From the NCBI GenBank assembly GCA_016296575.1, contig JAEDJA010000029.1, positions 1 to 31,467 of the forward strand: a stretch of 31,467 nt of DNA, written 5' to 3'. The notes under the pieces are model-generated. The model did no database searches and was not told the DNA's origin. It saw only the letters and a list, made by a program, of their open reading frames with translations. Shown piece by piece: positions 31,045 to 31,467 of this stretch. This stretch comes from Treponema sp. (GTDB lineage: Bacteria > Spirochaetota > Spirochaetia > Treponematales > Treponemataceae). Positions within the stretch are counted from its first letter, which is position 1, and each line of letters begins with the position of its first letter. Both the position numbers and the translations under genes were made by a program.

Positions 31045-31410
31045 TTAAATTCTATTCTTATTCATCCAATTAACTGCAAAGTCTACAAATACTTTCTGAT
31101 TAATTAATTTACATTCTGCGTTTCCTATTCTTCCAGAATGAAATACTGTTATATTATTTTGAAATTCTTTTTCAAAATCAGAACCTATTTGATTAAAATC
31201 TTCATCTTGATATACAACATCATGAAATGGAATTACTTTTCCATTGGAAGATTTATATTCTTCTGTAAAAATGACTTTTGAATGCCATGATGCTCTGTTT
31301 TCTGCAAGATGAAGAATGGTACAGGTAGAATAGTCTGTTCCAAGAAATAATGACCATCCATTATTTTCATATAAACGAGCAAGTGTACTTATAATAAGCC
31401 GAAAATCTGG
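31045..31410 (-). pseudogene. C-terminal fragment of an aminoglycoside 3-N-acetyltransferase-like gene
   Basis: The minus-strand frame encodes STLARLYENNGWSLFLGTDY, TILHLAENRASW, then VIPFHDVVYQDEDFNQIGSD, HSGRIGNAECKL and VDFAVNWMNKNRI with a stop. This is the C-terminal third of the AAC(3) (antibiotic N-acetyltransferase) family. Homology stops near 31395 and an in-frame TGA lies at 31420-31422, so the N-terminal two thirds, with the acetyl-CoA site, are missing from this frame. The rest may lie beyond a break outside the window. Resistance should not be assumed. Confidence 0.8.
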
Positions 31411-31467
31411 ACAAAAAATTCAAAAAATAGCGAATTTGCAGTACTATAAAAGTAAGGCAAATTATGG

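Larger units (their letters stand above)
26720..31047. mobile_element. Integron-type gene cassette array without visible integrase
   Basis: Four attC-like sites (26869-26983, 27819-27883, 29057-29120, 30302-30364) and one half site separate short accessory genes, most on the minus strand. The contents (toxin-antitoxin pairs, acetyltransferases, small unknown proteins, broken genes) are typical of chromosomal cassette arrays. No integron integrase lies in the window; such arrays are called CALINs when none is nearby. A Treponema integron with many cassettes is known from T. denticola. Confidence 0.75.

Overview
The window looks like a chromosomal segment of a spirochaete of the genus Treponema. 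The reasons are AT-rich genes with TTG/GTG/ATG starts, the style of the RHS repeat protein, an RlpA/DPBB-SPOR protein beside a tRNA, and integron-type gene cassettes of the kind known from Treponema. The genus is an inference from gene content; no marker gene settles the species.

Layout. (1) 1-6917, plus strand: the 3' part of a large RHS/YD-repeat gene with its variable toxin tip and a short overlapping probable immunity gene, then two displaced RHS C-terminal tips, each with its own immunity gene. The last pair is a barnase-like RNase with a barstar-like inhibitor. Intergenic repeats separate the modules, including a perfect 190-bp direct repeat. (2) 7010-16353, minus strand: a compact phage-derived element beside a tRNA-CAU gene, with tyrosine integrase, excisionase-like HTH, small protein, terminase small and large subunits, portal, a LuxR-type regulator, prohead protease, HK97-type capsid, connector and a possible neck protein. 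No tail, lysis or replication genes are visible. (3) 16511-25521: ordinary chromosome, with RlpA, a GH43 enzyme, an NhaC-type antiporter, a sodium/solute symporter, an acyl-CoA ligase, an ArsB/NhaD-type permease and an RluA-type pseudouridine synthase. (4) 25522-31467: a cluster of small accessory genes and gene fragments punctuated by attC-like folded sites, with no integron integrase in view. It holds HigBA, an in-frame HicA-HicB fusion, two GNAT acetyltransferases, a cysteine-rich protein, DUF4160/DUF2442, and broken brnT, higBA, GNAT, possible NUDIX and aminoglycoside 3-N-acetyltransferase genes.

How the parts work together. The RHS locus reads as a toxin-tip store: homologous junctions (the NGNLYHYA to DPDG segment) would let a displaced tip recombine onto the full RHS core. 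The phage element has what is needed to build and fill a capsid but nothing visible for a tail, which fits either a remnant prophage or a capsid-forming satellite. The cassette region is rich in toxin-antitoxin genes with strong promoters placed almost on the start codon, as expected for self-expressed cassettes.

Most striking for follow-up: the HicA-HicB fusion across an A9 tract where losing one A would restore the usual overlapping stop/start, the attC-like sites with matching extrahelical bases, and the tail-less capsid module carrying a LuxR-type regulator.
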